A stretch of 64,000 nucleotides of DNA. Origin: Heterobilharzia americana (Eukaryota; Platyhelminthes; Trematoda; Strigeidida; Schistosomatidae). Positions 12,428 through 25,102 of this stretch are shown one piece after another. The notes below the pieces were generated by a model, which was given only the letters and a program-made list of their open reading frames with translations, was not told the origin of the DNA and did not search any database. The position numbers were made by a program, and so were the translations under genes. The DNA is taken from the NCBI GenBank assembly GCA_944470555.2, contig OX104134.1, positions 74,022,678-74,086,677 of the forward strand. The letters are read 5' to 3'. Every line of letters begins with the position of its first letter. The first letter of the stretch is position 1.

Positions 12428-14728
12428 CTGTCAGGAAAATGATTAAAAGAAAGAAACAAGTAACAAAAGATTATGCTTCTAAACATGATGTGAAAACATC
12501 TGATTTAACCAGAAAAATGAACATACTCATGCGTCAAGTAACTGCCATTAAGTACCAAGACGAAGTGTGGTGGTCAAAATTTCACGTCAGTAAAATATGT
12601 TGTGCAGGAGTAAATTGATGTTCATTTATCAAGGTGAACCAAGACTCATGAATTTGTACTAGAGCAAATTGCAGTCCGAACTCTGAATAATTTGCAATCT
12701 TGAGTTCAATTCATGAAGATAAAATTGTTGATCATCATGATTATACTACATTTCGATCAGCTCTTATAGGCTAGTGGCTGAAGCGATCTCAAAAACGACG
12801 CTAAAGGCCCTTATGGGATTTACTACTCTTTGCTATTTTCGGTGCTGACAAGGAAACCATCCGAAAAACACTGTATTTAATGTGAAAGTATGCGATTCGA
12901 ATTTGAACATAGGTTACTGGTCTCTCCACGTTTCGCGTTTGAAGTAAGAACATAGAACGGAGTAATGTTGAGGTGCAGAGTTGTAATCGAAGACAAAAGT
13001 CAAATGTCGTGATTGTGAACCTGTATCTCCTGATGCCATCAGGACATGTCCTAAGCCATCGCTTTAGCCGAAACAAAATGTTAACTAAAATACGATTGGC
13101 TAAGATGAAACCTTATGGTGGCTGTTTCAAGAGGGAGAGTGACTGTTGGTGTTAATTCCTTTCTCACTTGTTCTCGTTTATCCTACATGCTGTTACTCTT
13201 GTTCCTCTTTTCTTACCTTCAGCTTCATACTACTTAGTACTGAGTAGTATCATTCATGTGTTATTACGATGTTACTCCATCCACAACTTGACTGTTCATC
13301 CTATTCAATTGTATCTTGTTCATTATTTAACATCCATAGATATTAGTACCCTTCCTGGTTCACGACGGTGTTGGGATTCTTTTTGTTGTTCTCTGATGTT
13401 CTACTTTACTTTGAACAGTTGTTTATCTCGTGTCTTTACCTTATCATGGAATACATGCGTCTATTTCCTTTTGGTTTGCCATGGATACACCTATGGTGTT
13501 TGTACTGTTGACGCACTCTCTGTAAGGTGATTGACAACGATAAACCCACAGATATCTTACGATGTGAGGTTTTTAATTTATTATTCACTATTGTTTATTC
13601 AAAAAAGTATTTCAGACAAATTCTGTATTTTGGATTTTAGCGTTACTCGAGCGTTTAAAGTTAGAGAATCGCTTTGGTTTCGAATTTCTTTCCAAGAAAT
13701 TCACACTCGCTATTGACTTTTAAAGAAAGTTAATGATGTTTGAATAAGGTGCTTGATATTTTAGGAATTATTGATTCAGAACCTTCATTATTAGGTTTCG
13801 AAAAATATCATAGGGCCAATTTTTTAGTTTTTCATTCGTTTGTTCTTTCCCCTGTTAGAACCATGATTATTTTGTTAGGTGTAAATTTCATCTCGATACT
13901 ATTGTAAATGGTAGAAATTTCAATCGCCTTGATAAGTCATTGTCTTGCATCTAGACTAGTCTACTAGACTAAAGGCATCTCAAATAGTCTAATCAAACAG
14001 TTCGGTAGTAAAATCCATGCTCTTTCGTCTTCAATTTTTGTAGAAATCAATATGAACATTGGAACACTTAAAATAGCTTTAGTGTTTTAGTTCGACTTGT
14101 GCAAATACACTTTCCGGAAAATAGATACATCTTATTGTGTAAACTATATCCATTGAAAATTTATTTCTTTAGACACGGTTGTTATTTGTAATAAATTTTC
14201 ATTTTTATAAATTGAATAATTTTCCATATCACACCAACCTACTTATCTTGTCACGTGTAGCAAAATGAAATTCTCCAAAGTTGGCAAGTATAATTGAAAA
14301 AAGATCACTTTGTGTTTACTGGTCAATAAAGATATAGAAATTCTACCTGTACCAGAACTATCGGTAAGTTCATCGCATTGTTAATATGCCCTGGTAAATA
14401 AAATTCTTAACTTATATTTAGTTTTTGACGCATGGGAACTGAGTTCAACATATAAGGGTGTTTACATTATGCACTTAAGTCTGTACTCTAGTAAACATCA
14501 GAGTATACAATGGTTCAATATACGTAGTACACGCTATTCTATTACGTTAGCCGAAATTCGTCCACCTGAGTAATACAGGTTCGAGCATCTTAAGTAATAA
14601 GGATTTTATTGAGGATTCAGATAAATCCTGCTACTGAGTCCAAAAAAGCAGACAACGTATCTCCCTATGATGCAAAACCTAATGTACACTGCATTCTGAC
14701 ATTAAATCAATTAGCGAAGCAATAATAC
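12428..14728. other. Intronic stretch without a supported exon
   Basis: Lies between coding exons of the minus-strand helical-protein gene. A 120-codon plus-strand frame at 13168-13530 has hydrophobic, pyrimidine-driven composition and no splice or family support. The stretch 12960-13720 may be an unrecognised repeat. Confidence 0.4.
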
Positions 14729-14912
14729 TTTGAATACTGATGTTATATGTAAGGAGTCAACCGGCAGGAAACCGTGGACATGGGAACTGCTTTTACCGTC
14801 AAACATTGGGTTGTTTTCGTATTGCTGCGCTGCTTCTGTAGGTAAGTGTAGCGGAATAGATGTAACCATAGAGTAAATAGAAGGCAGAGAGTTGTACTGA
14901 GAAACAACCTTA
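14729..14912 (-). CDS. Possible alternative or spurious exon of the helical-protein gene
   Basis: The minus-strand open stretch starts after GTTTGCAAAG (exon start 14912) in a phase that accepts the preceding exon (15434) and translates as VKVVSQYNSLPSIYSM and onward to HITSVFK. It would end at 14729 before GTATTA, a weak donor. Its exit phase (0) does not fit the entry phase (2) of the next exon at 12427, so including it needs another unseen exon. The polar Ser/Pro/His-rich composition differs from the helical neighbours. Treat it as a weak candidate. Confidence 0.25.
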
Positions 14913-15433
14913 CTTTGCAAACAACTCATTGGATGATTTGTGTGGAATCAATCAATTGAGGACAGTTTCTATATTGAACTCGTGTGACAACCAATTACAC
15001 TATGATAATAAACAGCAATGAATTAATACCAAACTAATCTGTCCCTTGAAAGCTACATGGATGAATAATATTCAGCAATTTATCAGTAGTTTGTTTTGAG
15101 AAGAAACGTCTTTGGTTCTGAAAGAGAGTCGGAGTTTATTCAACCATTTAAAGAGAAAGTGTGAGTGGCACGACTGAATAAAATGAAAGTACCATTAGGA
15201 TCAAGTTGAGAATCCCTATGGGTAGCCAATCAGTTCTGCAGAATGGAAATGTTCTCACTGGGATGTGGAACAGTACTTCTTGTTTTTTCAGTGATTCTCT
15301 AACAAATATCAGCTCCTGATAGAAATCAACGTCCGTAAAACCTGTTATTCAGTTACATCTTTGACATTAATTACCTTAAAGAAATATAGACAAACCGATC
15401 GATTAATATTATGGTACAGGAAACACAACTTAC

Positions 15434-15741
15434 ACCAAACTATCCGCACACGCTGTACACAGCCAAGCCCGTCCAGTAGCCAAACATAAATTTGACAGAG
15501 CATACTGTATAACTGACAGAAATTTCTTTCTTTCCACTTTTCTGGTTTCATCATTTGATGATAATAATAACTTCACAGACGGTAGTTTCACTGTCACAAT
15601 AAAAAGATTCAGAAATGCCGATAGCATTTCCAGGTCAAAGGTATCATCTTCAATGTGTCTGTGAAGTCGTGCCAAATGTTCATGTGATCCAAAACTACTC
15701 GATTCAGTAAGAAAGAGTTTAGGTAAGAGTCTGTGGAAAAC
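15434..15741 (-). CDS. Unidentified mainly helical protein, internal exon
   Basis: Internal exon with a good acceptor (TTGTTTGCCAG before 15741) and a consensus donor GTAAGT at 15433-15428. It is 308 bases long, enters in phase 0 and leaves in phase 2, which joins in frame to the exon ending at 11422. The product starts VFHRLLPKLFLTESSSFG, continues through LEMLSAFLNLFIVTVKLPSV and ends near LSNLCLATGRAWLCTACADS. The Leu-rich amphipathic helices separated by short loops suggest an alpha-helical repeat scaffold. I do not recognise the family. The next coding exon upstream in transcription is probably the one at 25103-25324, which is phase compatible; the CR1, SINE and Penelope copies at 16.8-23.9 kb would then sit inside this gene's intron. 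Confidence 0.65.
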
Positions 15742-16799
15742 CTGGCAAACAATAAAATTTTCCAAAAAAATTACTTTTTCTCATGAATGGAAAATGTTAT
15801 TATAACTCAGAGCTAAAGAAACAGCTTTTCTGTCATAGTAACCTCATTATTGTTACAGGTCTGATAGCTACGCTGAGAATTCCAAATTGTACCACAAATT
15901 GTTTGGAATAAAGTGAATTATTATTATCACTATTATTATTGTTACACTCAGTAAATCAATTAGTTTGTTGACAGACAACCTTAATCTGGTTGGCAAGCAC
16001 CAATAACTGAGTTCAGTAGTTTTCAACAGCTTGTGTCAATCAGCGGAATATATTTTTCAGTTTAATGTCTTTTTTGTTACTTATTTACATTCAAAAAGTG
16101 ATAACATGAACTGGTATGTCATTCAACCTAATTGAAAAACACTGCAGTTGTTTTCTTCAGTTACCTACTACACAAAATGAGAGATCAGTACACTTTAAAT
16201 GTCTTCAGTCTTTGAAGTTAGTGCTGTATGACCTTGACGGGACCAAGGTTCTAAAAAACGCTTTGGTTTGTACGAATGGAGATAGACAGCCGAAGCCTTA
16301 CATATATGGCCAAATTACATGTCATTCATTTGCACTCTATTCCGAAAAATCAATGAAAAATTCGTTAGTATCATTATTCCCTTTATATCAAGCGAGCTGA
16401 TATACGTATCCACTTCATATGCCCTATTGTACTTATAAAAATCACCGAAAGATTACAGTGTCACCGGTGACCTTTTTGTCTCGTATTTACAACCAAGGAG
16501 AATATGAATAGTTGCACACGCGAACCTTACAAGAGACATACAGTTTCACACTGAATGATTACTAGTCATATTTTAGAAAGACAATGACTATACGAAAAGG
16601 ATTGGATAAAGAGAATAAATACACTTCTTTGGATCTTTGATATTTTGTTTTGATTATTTCCCTGAAGATGCTCGAACCAGACCTTCGTATGAAAAGTTCG
16701 AATTATTTCTTTTCAAACACGTTCTGATTTACACGAATACAAACTGTATCTGATGTCAACCTTTTAATCAGCGTCAACATACTTGGGATACTGTTCGAC
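15742..16799. other. Intronic DNA, no feature supported
   Basis: No splice-bounded exon or clear repeat seen. A 94-codon plus-strand frame at 16116-16400 has no family resemblance. A short ATT microsatellite lies near 15920-15940. Confidence 0.4.
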
Positions 16800-19700
16800 C
16801 AAATCTTGAACATAACTGATATAAACGTAGAATCTCGCTTGCAGGTGCATCGGCTCTCGTTGCCACAGTGCAAATCAGTACACAAAGATCAGGTGGATAG
16901 AAAAAGTAGTGATATCAAAACGGAAAAAAGTTGTGTGAGAGAATAAACAGTATGAAAATAACGGGTGTGAATATTCAAGCTGCAGAAGATGTTAAGAAGT
17001 GAATACATCCCAGCCGATATGACCGATTTTCAGCCATGTCATCAACCCTATCGTCTCGGTGACCCAAGCCAGGTAGTCTACATCTCCCCCATACGACTCA
17101 GACCAACAGTAAGAGACTTCACGGACTCATGTTACCTCTTATTCTAGCCTCTCTGAACCCTCTTCCAACCTAATCCAACTTCCCCTAGCATGGCACATCT
17201 AGGTGGGCGGTGGCTTGGGATGCACAGTATACGTTCAAGCGATTTCAGTCGACTAAGCTTCACAACTCCTTCAATACACTGTCATGTCTTAACTAGTACT
17301 CTTCGCCTGGCCTCAACATCGCTTACAGGGAGATCACACCAAACGCCAGCAATGCTACGTAGACACCTGTGATCGAAATCCTTTAGTTGCTTCGTGTCTT
17401 CGACTTTCAAAGGCCATGTCTCACAGTCGTATAACAGGACGGGACGGACTACAGAGCAACATACTCGCACTTTGCTAGATGGTCAGATATCTTGCCACAG
17501 CCACAAGTGATGCAAGTTGGCAAAGCCAAACGGACCCTCTGTATCCGATCTGAGATTTCGTCAGCAACCAGCCCGTCGGAATTGATGCCACTACCCAAGT
17601 AATTGAAGTAGTCTACACATTCAACCACTTCACTCCCTATCATTAGGCTGGGAGTACTTGCAGCAGACCAGTCCTGGAGCACCACCTTATACGTGACAGG
17701 TGCAAAATGAATACCAAAAATACACAGATCTCTTCTCAACGTGTTCACAAGACTGCATTTTGTCAGCGTCTGTACCTCGCAGGACAATATCATCTGCGTA
17801 TTTCAAGTCAACCAGATGACCTCCAGGGAGTAAGTCAGTCGCACTGAAGTCAGACCCATAGTAGATTATGTCCATTAGTACGTCTATGACGAATATAAGT
17901 AGGATTGGTGACAGTGAGCATCTCTGGCGAACACCACTAATTGTCGTCATGACAACTCTTCATAAGCCCTTAAATATCTGCATGAGTTCGAGTAGAGGGC
18001 TTTGATTAGAATTATATGTGTGCTAGGTGCCACAACACTTCACAATAGACTGAGTCAAATTGCGCCTTTAAGTTAACAAATATGGAACGTGTCCGCCGCT
18101 GGTAGATATGCCTGTATTCCAGGACCTGTCCGAGGGTGAATTTATTACCGGTAAACCCTTGTATAGGTCTGATAGCTGCCTGGTTTTCTCGATTTCGCTG
18201 TTCCAAAACTAGAGTTAGACGTAGGGCAACTATGGCGTCTAGTCAAACTAATTCTCTCAGAATTGTCACAGAAAGATTTCTCCCCCTTCCGAAAGACAGT
18301 AAAGATCAGTGAAGTACACCAGTCTGACGGCACTACCTCTGATTCCTGTTTAGTACCTATTACTTCCGTCAATCTAACCAGCAATTTTCTACCTCCTTGA
18401 AAACTTACGGTGGCAAACTGTTAAGTCTTGCTGCTCTGGATCGTTCCAAGTTCGATACAGAGGTCTCAACTTCAACGGAATTTGAAAGACCGATATCTAC
18501 GCCCCATTAGTGTTAGGGTTGGCTGGATGTAGAAAAACTGGAACGTCATACTGAGCCAGTTGAACTGTGCTTTAAAGTGTTCTCTCTAATGTTCTAGTCA
18601 CCTGTCCTGAAAGGTTATCAGCGTTTCATCCTTTTTAGAGATGGTTTCACTAACCATCATCTTCTTGCAGCTATCCTGAATAAGTCTAGATGGTTTGTGG
18701 GTGTAACTCAACACTGATCCCTTCTCCATCCCTCTCACATTCGCCACCCCTTACTCTTCCTGATCATTGCGAAAATCCTTGGTCAATTAACGCTTAACTT
18801 GATTTTGCTCTTTATCATGGTTAGAGCCAGTTAGAATCAATCTCCCGCATCAATCAGTTTCGATGAGGGTGAGGAAATCCAATGAAGTTCGCTAACCTTC
18901 AAGTGTAGAATACCTATTGTATTCACCTCTGTTTCTCTATCAGGCTTAATATGACACCAGGTTTCCTCAAAATAAGCATTGCTGTCACGTTCAGACTAAT
19001 GCTTTGCTAACTCCTGCCTAAATATGTACTTAGCGTCCTCATCTTTACTACCATATATTTATAACGGCCAGTAAGGCAAAGACATACATGAATCCATAAT
19101 AGCGTGTGATCGGAGTTGAAACTGGTACCCCAGAAGGAGTAATTATCCTCCACCAATTTTTTCCAACGACGACTTACAGCAATATGACCTGCCTGTGTCC
19201 ATCGTTGGTTTGAACTAGGCAGACATCATGTGAGACGGTGTCTCTCCTTATGCTTGAAGTTAGTGCTAGCCAGAAACAAGTGATCGTCAGAACAAAATTG
19301 CAACAGACGATCACCCTTGTCGGTTCGTTGATATAAGATTCCATAAATACTCCTAAGATGCATTTCCGATTGGTTCAACTCACCCTCCCCACTTGAGCGT
19401 TAAAGTTACCTGCCATTGTGACTGCATCTGAACGTTTGGTTTCTGTAGCGAAATTGACGGCTTCTCATAGGATTCATCCCGTGCATCATCCGAACTGTGA
19501 TCGGTGGGCGCGTGGGCAGAAATTACGAACAGACATCGCCTAGTCCCATGATCCTTCCTAGTCCTTACAGATCCATTCAGTAGAAGAGCACATAGACGAC
19601 TATTGAATGGTATCTAGTCGAGAAGCGCACTCTCAATGCTATGCCTACAACAGTGAGTTCACGAGAGCTGGAGATAGTATATCCGGACACTCGTAAGGTG

Positions 19701-20285
19701 AATTTTGACAATTCACTATTATGGTCAGGTGAAGTCAATTTAATAACCACACTCGGATCTTGTATATATGTCTCAGAGACACAGCATTCATCCATCTCTC
19801 GAGATTCCAGAGTTGTGGCGAGCGAGTCTTGCTGTTCAATTCGGTATAGATTTCGGATGTTGGAAGTTTCCACATGAAATCGATGGCGTGCGCCTTGGAG
19901 ACGAGAAATGAGGTTTTGATGGCTTTGGTCGTTGACAACGGTGGCAGAGTAAGAGGGTTGGTGAATGTGTAAGGGGTTTAGTACTAGCATCGGGTGGTGA
20001 AGGTAAAGGAGGAGAGGAACAGTTGAGAATGATAAGTTATATTTGAGTGGATGTTTGCAATATGCAGCTAGTAGCGGTATGACTTTGCCCTCAGATCCCA
20101 TAAAAGTGTATTAATTAACAGTAACAATGGTAATTGCTTCTCCTTATACCAGTATCCAACAGATCTTTTTGACATGATGGGACGTTGAGGGAACAAGCGT
20201 TCCAGCCAATGCAGCTCGTTACGTCATTGTGATACGCAACACCAACCACCACGACATGTAAGCAGTTATCGGCCGGTCATCTTGA
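16800..20285 (-). mobile_element. CR1-clade (Perere-3/SR3-like) non-LTR retrotransposon, near full length, decayed
   Basis: Read on the minus strand from 20285 down. The 5' leader (about 20285-20110) is followed by an endonuclease domain starting near LQGARHRFHVETSNIRNLYR (about 19900), with CVSETYIQDPSVV at about 19770. The reverse transcriptase shows SGVRQRCSLSPILLIFVIDV (about 17935), GHLVDLKYADDIVLRGTDAD (about 17825-17766, YADD catalytic box intact) and ECVDYFNYLGSGINSDGLVA (about 17620-17560). C-terminal parts are RPVLLYDCETWPLKVED near 17440-17390 and a final segment to about 16985. A 3' UTR at about 16985-16800 (TTTATTCTCTCACAC at its start) recurs at 47620 and 56040. Frames are broken by many frameshifts and stops, so it is not autonomous. 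The exact element name is from memory of family resemblance. Confidence 0.85.
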
Positions 20286-21265
20286 CCATAGTTCATATAA
20301 ATTAATCCTTTGAATGGGACCGACTTCCTAAAACGACAGATCACTTTCCTTACTGGTCACTTAGTCAGTAAAAAATAATTAGCAACATCCTGTCAGTTGA
20401 CTATGGGTTTATCCGACGTAAATATGGAAGTTTGTGAAATATTTTACTCATAACACTTCAGTTCTTTGAAAATTCCCATTTTAATTCAAAAGACAGCTTG
20501 ATGAACATAGAATATTCTCTTCATTACCTTCTTCCTCAGTTTCTAAAGTAATATATTCATGTTGTTTGATCAAATCTCACTGTTATGGATATATTACTCT
20601 AGAAACTAAGGAAGAAATCGTTGAAAGGAACATTCTTTGTTCATTAAACGGTCTTTTGAACTTTTTTACTCACGTTTAATCACAGTGTATTTTGATATTT
20701 GTATTGTATTGTATTTGATATTAGCGGGAATAAGACGAAACTACTTCTAGTATATACATTGCAGAATGTAATATTAACCCATGAAAAACTGTCAGTTTCC
20801 GAGGTAGAATCTCTAGAGCAGTAGCAATCAGTGACTGAAGATCATAGAATGAAGTCTAGACTCCAGACTAACCTCATCTTGTTCTTTATCTAAGAAGTTG
20901 TATTCACCTGAAACAAGTAATTCTTATCCTTTCAATTTCTTTTCACTGATCCCTTTTAGGCATACTATAGTTTCTTCTGTTGGTTACCTCTGTGATGTGA
21001 TGTTTTGGGATATTGTCAACTGAACGTAAACTACTTGTTACAAGTCATCACCACCGATCAACTTATCGATAATGCGTAATTATTATCGATTCCCTGAAGA
21101 ACGTATTTACATACCATCAGAAACAGATTTGGTGTAATTATACCTATTCACTGTCGTTCCCATTAACATCCATTTTTGAGACTCAACTTGATTAATAAAA
21201 GCACAATCATGCTCCGTAAATTCAAAAGCAAACGAAAAATACTAAAATATTAATCATAAAGATCA
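20286..21265. other. Spacer between repeats, no feature supported
   Basis: AT-rich sequence between the CR1 element and the SINE pair. I see no exon, RNA gene or known repeat. Confidence 0.4.
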
Positions 21266-21269
21266 GCAT

Positions 21270-21480
21270 ATTCTTTAGTATGCTGTAGTGTACTAGGCGA
21301 CTAGCATTGGGATCCAGGATGTATGTTTCACCCTATTCATGACTTGTCAACCGGATGTATCTGCAATCCAATGAGTAGTGGTGTTCCCACTGACGTTTGA
21401 TCCCAGTGCCTATCGCTTCCAACATCAGAGTGTTATCCAATAAGGCCCGAGAGCCACCCTCTTTTGAAACGGGTATCAGT
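21270..21480 (-). mobile_element. tRNA-derived SINE of Sm-alpha type with decayed hammerhead
   Basis: On the minus strand it reads GGCTCTCGGGCCTTATTGGA (a tRNA-like head with degraded A box), then GGAAGCGATAGG and CACTGGGATCAAACGTC (degraded B box), then the hammerhead-derived segment (21301-21362) ending CCTGGATCCCAATGCTAG. The order of tRNA-like head, ribozyme and tail is that of the schistosome Sm-alpha SINE. It is head to head with the copy at 21538. Confidence 0.6.
21301..21362 (-). ncRNA. Degenerate hammerhead ribozyme remnant in SINE
   Basis: Minus-strand segments line up with the schistosome hammerhead: TACATCC, GGTTGACAAGTC (for GCTGATGAGTC), AATAGGGTGAAAC (for AATAGGACGAAAC) and CATCCTGGATCCC. 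The core TGATGA is mutated to TGACAA and the base pairing of stem II is damaged, so it should not self-cleave. Confidence 0.5.
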
Positions 21481-21537
21481 CTCTATTTATTCATATCTGT
21501 AGTTTACCGCTGAAATATTGGATCGAATGACTCGACC

Positions 21538-21735
21538 TCTGTGGCTCTCGTGACTCACTGGACCAATGGATGACATTCTGATGTTTGAAGCGATGGGTAG
21601 TAGGTTCGAGTCTCAGTGGAAAGAACACCATCACTCACAGGAGTGCAGCTGAATGCAGAAGACAACTTTCAAATGAGACGAGACACGTATCCTGGACTCC
21701 TATTCACCAAGTATACTACATCAATGCATCAGATC
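21538..21735 (+). mobile_element. tRNA-derived SINE of Sm-alpha type with decayed hammerhead
   Basis: Plus-strand copy starting TGGCTCTCGTGACTCACTGG, with GAAGCGATGGGTAG and a good pol III B box GGTTCGAGTC at 21603-21612, followed by a hammerhead-derived segment to about 21705. It lies 60 bases from the minus-strand copy, forming a short inverted pair. Confidence 0.6.
21645..21705 (+). ncRNA. Degenerate hammerhead ribozyme remnant in SINE
   Basis: CAAATGAGACGAGACACGTA followed by TCCTGGACTCC resembles the second half of the schistosome hammerhead (CAAATAGGACGAAACGCG then TCCTGGATTCC). The upstream CAGCTGAATG resembles CAGCTGATGAG but is interrupted, and the conserved GAAA is GAGA. Predicted inactive. 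Confidence 0.45.
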
Positions 21736-22039
21736 TTCACAATGAAGTGAAGTAAGTGATCTTGGATGGATGCTTACAACCTGCTACTTTGCCTCAGTTT
21801 GATTTGATAGGTCGCTTTGTGGCTGTGTGGGCACATGCTGAACCCAACTGGTTGATTTCCTGCCCCCGGCTTTCTCATAGCCGATTACACAAATACCAAC
21901 ACAAGCTAGTTATTAGGACCAATTAACTACAATCAAGTCTAGCGGAAGAAATCTTCAAAACATTGACCAAAGTCATACATATTATCACTAAAAGAAAAGG
22001 ACAGAAGTGAAAAGCGAAATCTGGTATGAAAGCGGAAAA

Positions 22040-23900
22040 GCTGTCTGCTACACCAAATAACGAATTTTGTGTTGGTAGGGTAGTGAACCTTCCTTCTAGA
22101 CGACTGTCAGCTTCAGAGAAAGCCTCTTTATAAAACGGACTGCATTTCAAAGGAAGCAATGCTATTGACCTAGGATTTTTTGTAGCTCTAGAATCGTCTC
22201 TGAAGACTACGAATCTCACAAATGATGAATTATAACAAATTCATCAAAAAATAGTTCCACTGATAAGAAGCGAACCCTGGAATAGCAATTTAAGTAGTGA
22301 GGACAAAAATACTTTGAAATCGCTCAGAAAAGACAAAGAAATTGTATATCTACCAGCAGATAAAGAAGAGACAACAGTTTCACTAGACAAGACGAAATAT
22401 ATTAATAAGGCAAAAGAATTACTCCAAAAAGAGACTGTATGCAGAAAACTCGAATCCAATGCAATCCAAAAGCTGGACAATAAAATAAGGCATAATTTTG
22501 ACAAGCTTTTCAAAGAAGGACAGATAAACGAAGTAAATAAGTGGAAAATGACATCAAACGAACCCATACTTCAACGATTCTATGAAAGGACGAAGACCCA
22601 TCAACCAAATGTACTTCTTTGACTGATTTTTTCACTTCTAGGAATCCCAACATACAATCTATTAAAGTAATTAGCAGAAAAACTGAGCTTTCTTACCAAT
22701 AAAATGATTAACTCAGTTCCTAAACAAAATCAAAGATATCAAAATATGTGAAGACATAACAAAGATCACCTTCAATGTCAAAGTCCTTTCGTCGTTAGTG
22801 AGACTATCTTAAATATGCTTCATAATAATGATGCCTATAAGCTCATATCAATATCAAGAAACCGAAAATAATGGAACTAATAGATATTTCCTTATCATCC
22901 ACATACTTCCAACTCAATGGTGAGATATAAGAACGAATGATAGTAGTACCAATAGGATCACCAATCCCAGGGATCATTGTAGAAGTAGTTCTGCGACGAC
23001 TGAGTTAATAATCCTGCCAATCATCAAACGGAAATTATGGATGTGATACGTAGACGATACATTTTCCATCCCTAACAAAAAAGATATCGAATCTACCTGA
23101 AAATTAATCAATAATGTTTCGAGAGGAATCAAGTTCATGAAAGAAGAGAATAAAGTACAACTAGCATTCGTAGATATCCTGGTCACAAAAAAAGATGATG
23201 GACACAGAAATATAACTCATAAAATCAGATCTCCATTCACAACAGCAACAACTCGATATTTCATGAGAAAGGCTGTGTAAAAACATTTAGACAAGCTGAC
23301 ACACTGCAGTACAACAGTGTTAGAGAGAGGTGAGAAGGAAAGTTTCTTCAAAATCTTCGAAATCAATCATTGTCGAAAGAATTTCATCAAGAGATATCTT
23401 CGGCAACGAACAAATCGAAATCTACTGCAAAAACTAACACACCAAGAATATCTCAGAAGTGGCAACCAGCTTGCTGAATCCGCTTGGAGTTGTAGTGTCG
23501 CATAATCCAAGTAAATCGGTACGACATATTCTGTGCAAAACCCGATAGACATAGTCAACAACGAGGAAATGACCAACGTTATCTACAAAGTCGGTTGCAG
23601 TAATCGCAAGACTACGTCGGATAGCCAAGTAGATCAGTATTATAACGCCCAAATGAACACAAGATGACTGTCAAACGTCATGATATGTAGCCTCCCACCT
23701 CAATACACAGTGACAACAACACATTCAACTAAAACAACTGTAAAATACTCGAAAGAAGCTTGAGAATTCTGAGGGGCATGACATTCAAGAAAATTGGCAA
23801 TAAGTCGCTACCTAGACGAAATAGATGAGCCTATTGAAACAAATCAATTCCAGGAATCAATCAATCTACAAGGAGGATCTTACCAACCAGCAGTGGCAAA
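22040..23900 (+). mobile_element. Penelope-like element with reverse transcriptase and GIY-YIG remnant
   Basis: The open pieces read in the order expected for a Penelope-like element: an N-terminal part near VVNLPSRRLSASEKASL (22078-22130); LKSLRKDKEIVYLPADKEET (22311 on; the PLE motif normally reads LPADKGG); a linker ending LQRFYERTKTHQPNV (22569 on); GIPTYNLLK; TYFQLNGEIYERM with GSPI (about 22900-22970); and the YVDDTF catalytic box (about 23050-23067). It continues to FVDILVTKKDDG (about 23170), a conserved region at LERGEKESFFKIF (23320 on), and a GIY-YIG-type start NVIYKVGCSN near 23575-23605. Many stops and frameshifts interrupt it, including a stop just before YVDD. It lies in the presumed large intron of the minus-strand helical-protein gene. 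Confidence 0.82.
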
Positions 23901-25102
23901 GAACACTCTTCCAGTTGGAGCAAATCGAACAATCAGTCAAAAGCCCCGCCTCTCTAATAAATGATAGTCAGCCAGTCAGATCAAATCAACCTTCATTAAT
24001 TCAACCAAACAAAATTGGGTGGACCAATTATGAAGATGTGACGTCAACGTCGTGAAAGCAAAGAAAATAAATCAACTAACCATGTTGCTCCGCAAGTCAA
24101 CCCAAGTCAACTAATTGGATCAGTGTACGCCTACACAGTCACCAAGTGCCCAATCAAATCACACTGTGGCAAAGTAACACGCTCCAAAGATCCATACCAA
24201 ACCAGTTACTTCACTTCCTTGTGAAGATCTGATGCATTGGTGATGACACCTAGCATGATAATGAAAGGCTTACGAACTAGAATCCTTACTCAGAGAACAA
24301 CTCTAGATGAATACCTACCCACTGAACTACAAATATTCACCATAATTTCTACAGCAACAGTGGTATTTCGAGCCCAGCTTGATGATGAGATTACTACTAC
24401 CAGTCAGAAACTGGCCAGAGAGTTATCGCAAAAGGATGAAGTCACTCATCCATAAGAGGCCTGACGCCATCTCCAGTATACTATAAGAACGGTGTCAAAA
24501 AAGCAACTCTCAGAAAGATGTCAGAAAGTCAATGGATCTCAGCAGGTCCTTCTGAGTTAATGGGTGCGCGTGAATGCATTCCTGCATATCTAAGCACGAT
24601 GAGGAGCGAAAGCAACTCAGATGTAGACTGAAAAAGTCTACGCAATGAAAGTGATTATGTGCAGTAAAGTCTAAACAGAGGGAAAAGCAAATGTAATAAG
24701 TAATAGTACACAGCCATTTGGACATATCAAAGAAAATGAGACGGAAAAAGTCAATATTTAGTGAGATTGTAGAGAAAAAGGATGTTTCGGCGATACATTT
24801 ACAGGGGCAGCGATTAGAATGATAAGGGAAAAGTCCAACTAACTTCAACCCACATTTGATGACCCCCATCTAGTCACATTCTGAGTGGAATATCGAGATA
24901 GATATATGAAGTGTATCAACATGGACCATTAGGTAATAATGCTTATTTCCAAATTGATGTTGATTGATACGACTAAAATAAAACTAAACCTCCCACCGAC
25001 CACATGAACGTAATTAACAACGGTTATTAGTAATTAGCATGGCAGGTATTGATGAATATTAAGAGATTTTAAGAAATATAACACTCTAATTTAACTACCT
25101 AC
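23901..25102. other. Probable Penelope tail followed by unassigned DNA
   Basis: The open frame ending at 24055 may be the end of the Penelope element. Beyond it, a minus-strand frame at 24510-24869 follows a strong polypyrimidine-AG but has the wrong phase and no good donor, so I do not call it. Confidence 0.35.

Noticed and set aside
13168..13530. 120-codon plus-strand open frame
   Set aside because: Hydrophobic residues follow from a pyrimidine-rich strand; no splice sites, start context or family pattern was found.
16116..16400. 94-codon plus-strand frame with a phosphatase-like DLDGT string
   Set aside because: The single short match lacks the aspartate motif DxDxT in its usual setting and further family motifs.
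24510..24869. 119-codon minus-strand frame after a strong polypyrimidine-AG
   Set aside because: The entry phase does not fit the neighbouring exon, there is no good donor before the stop, and the product is not recognisable.
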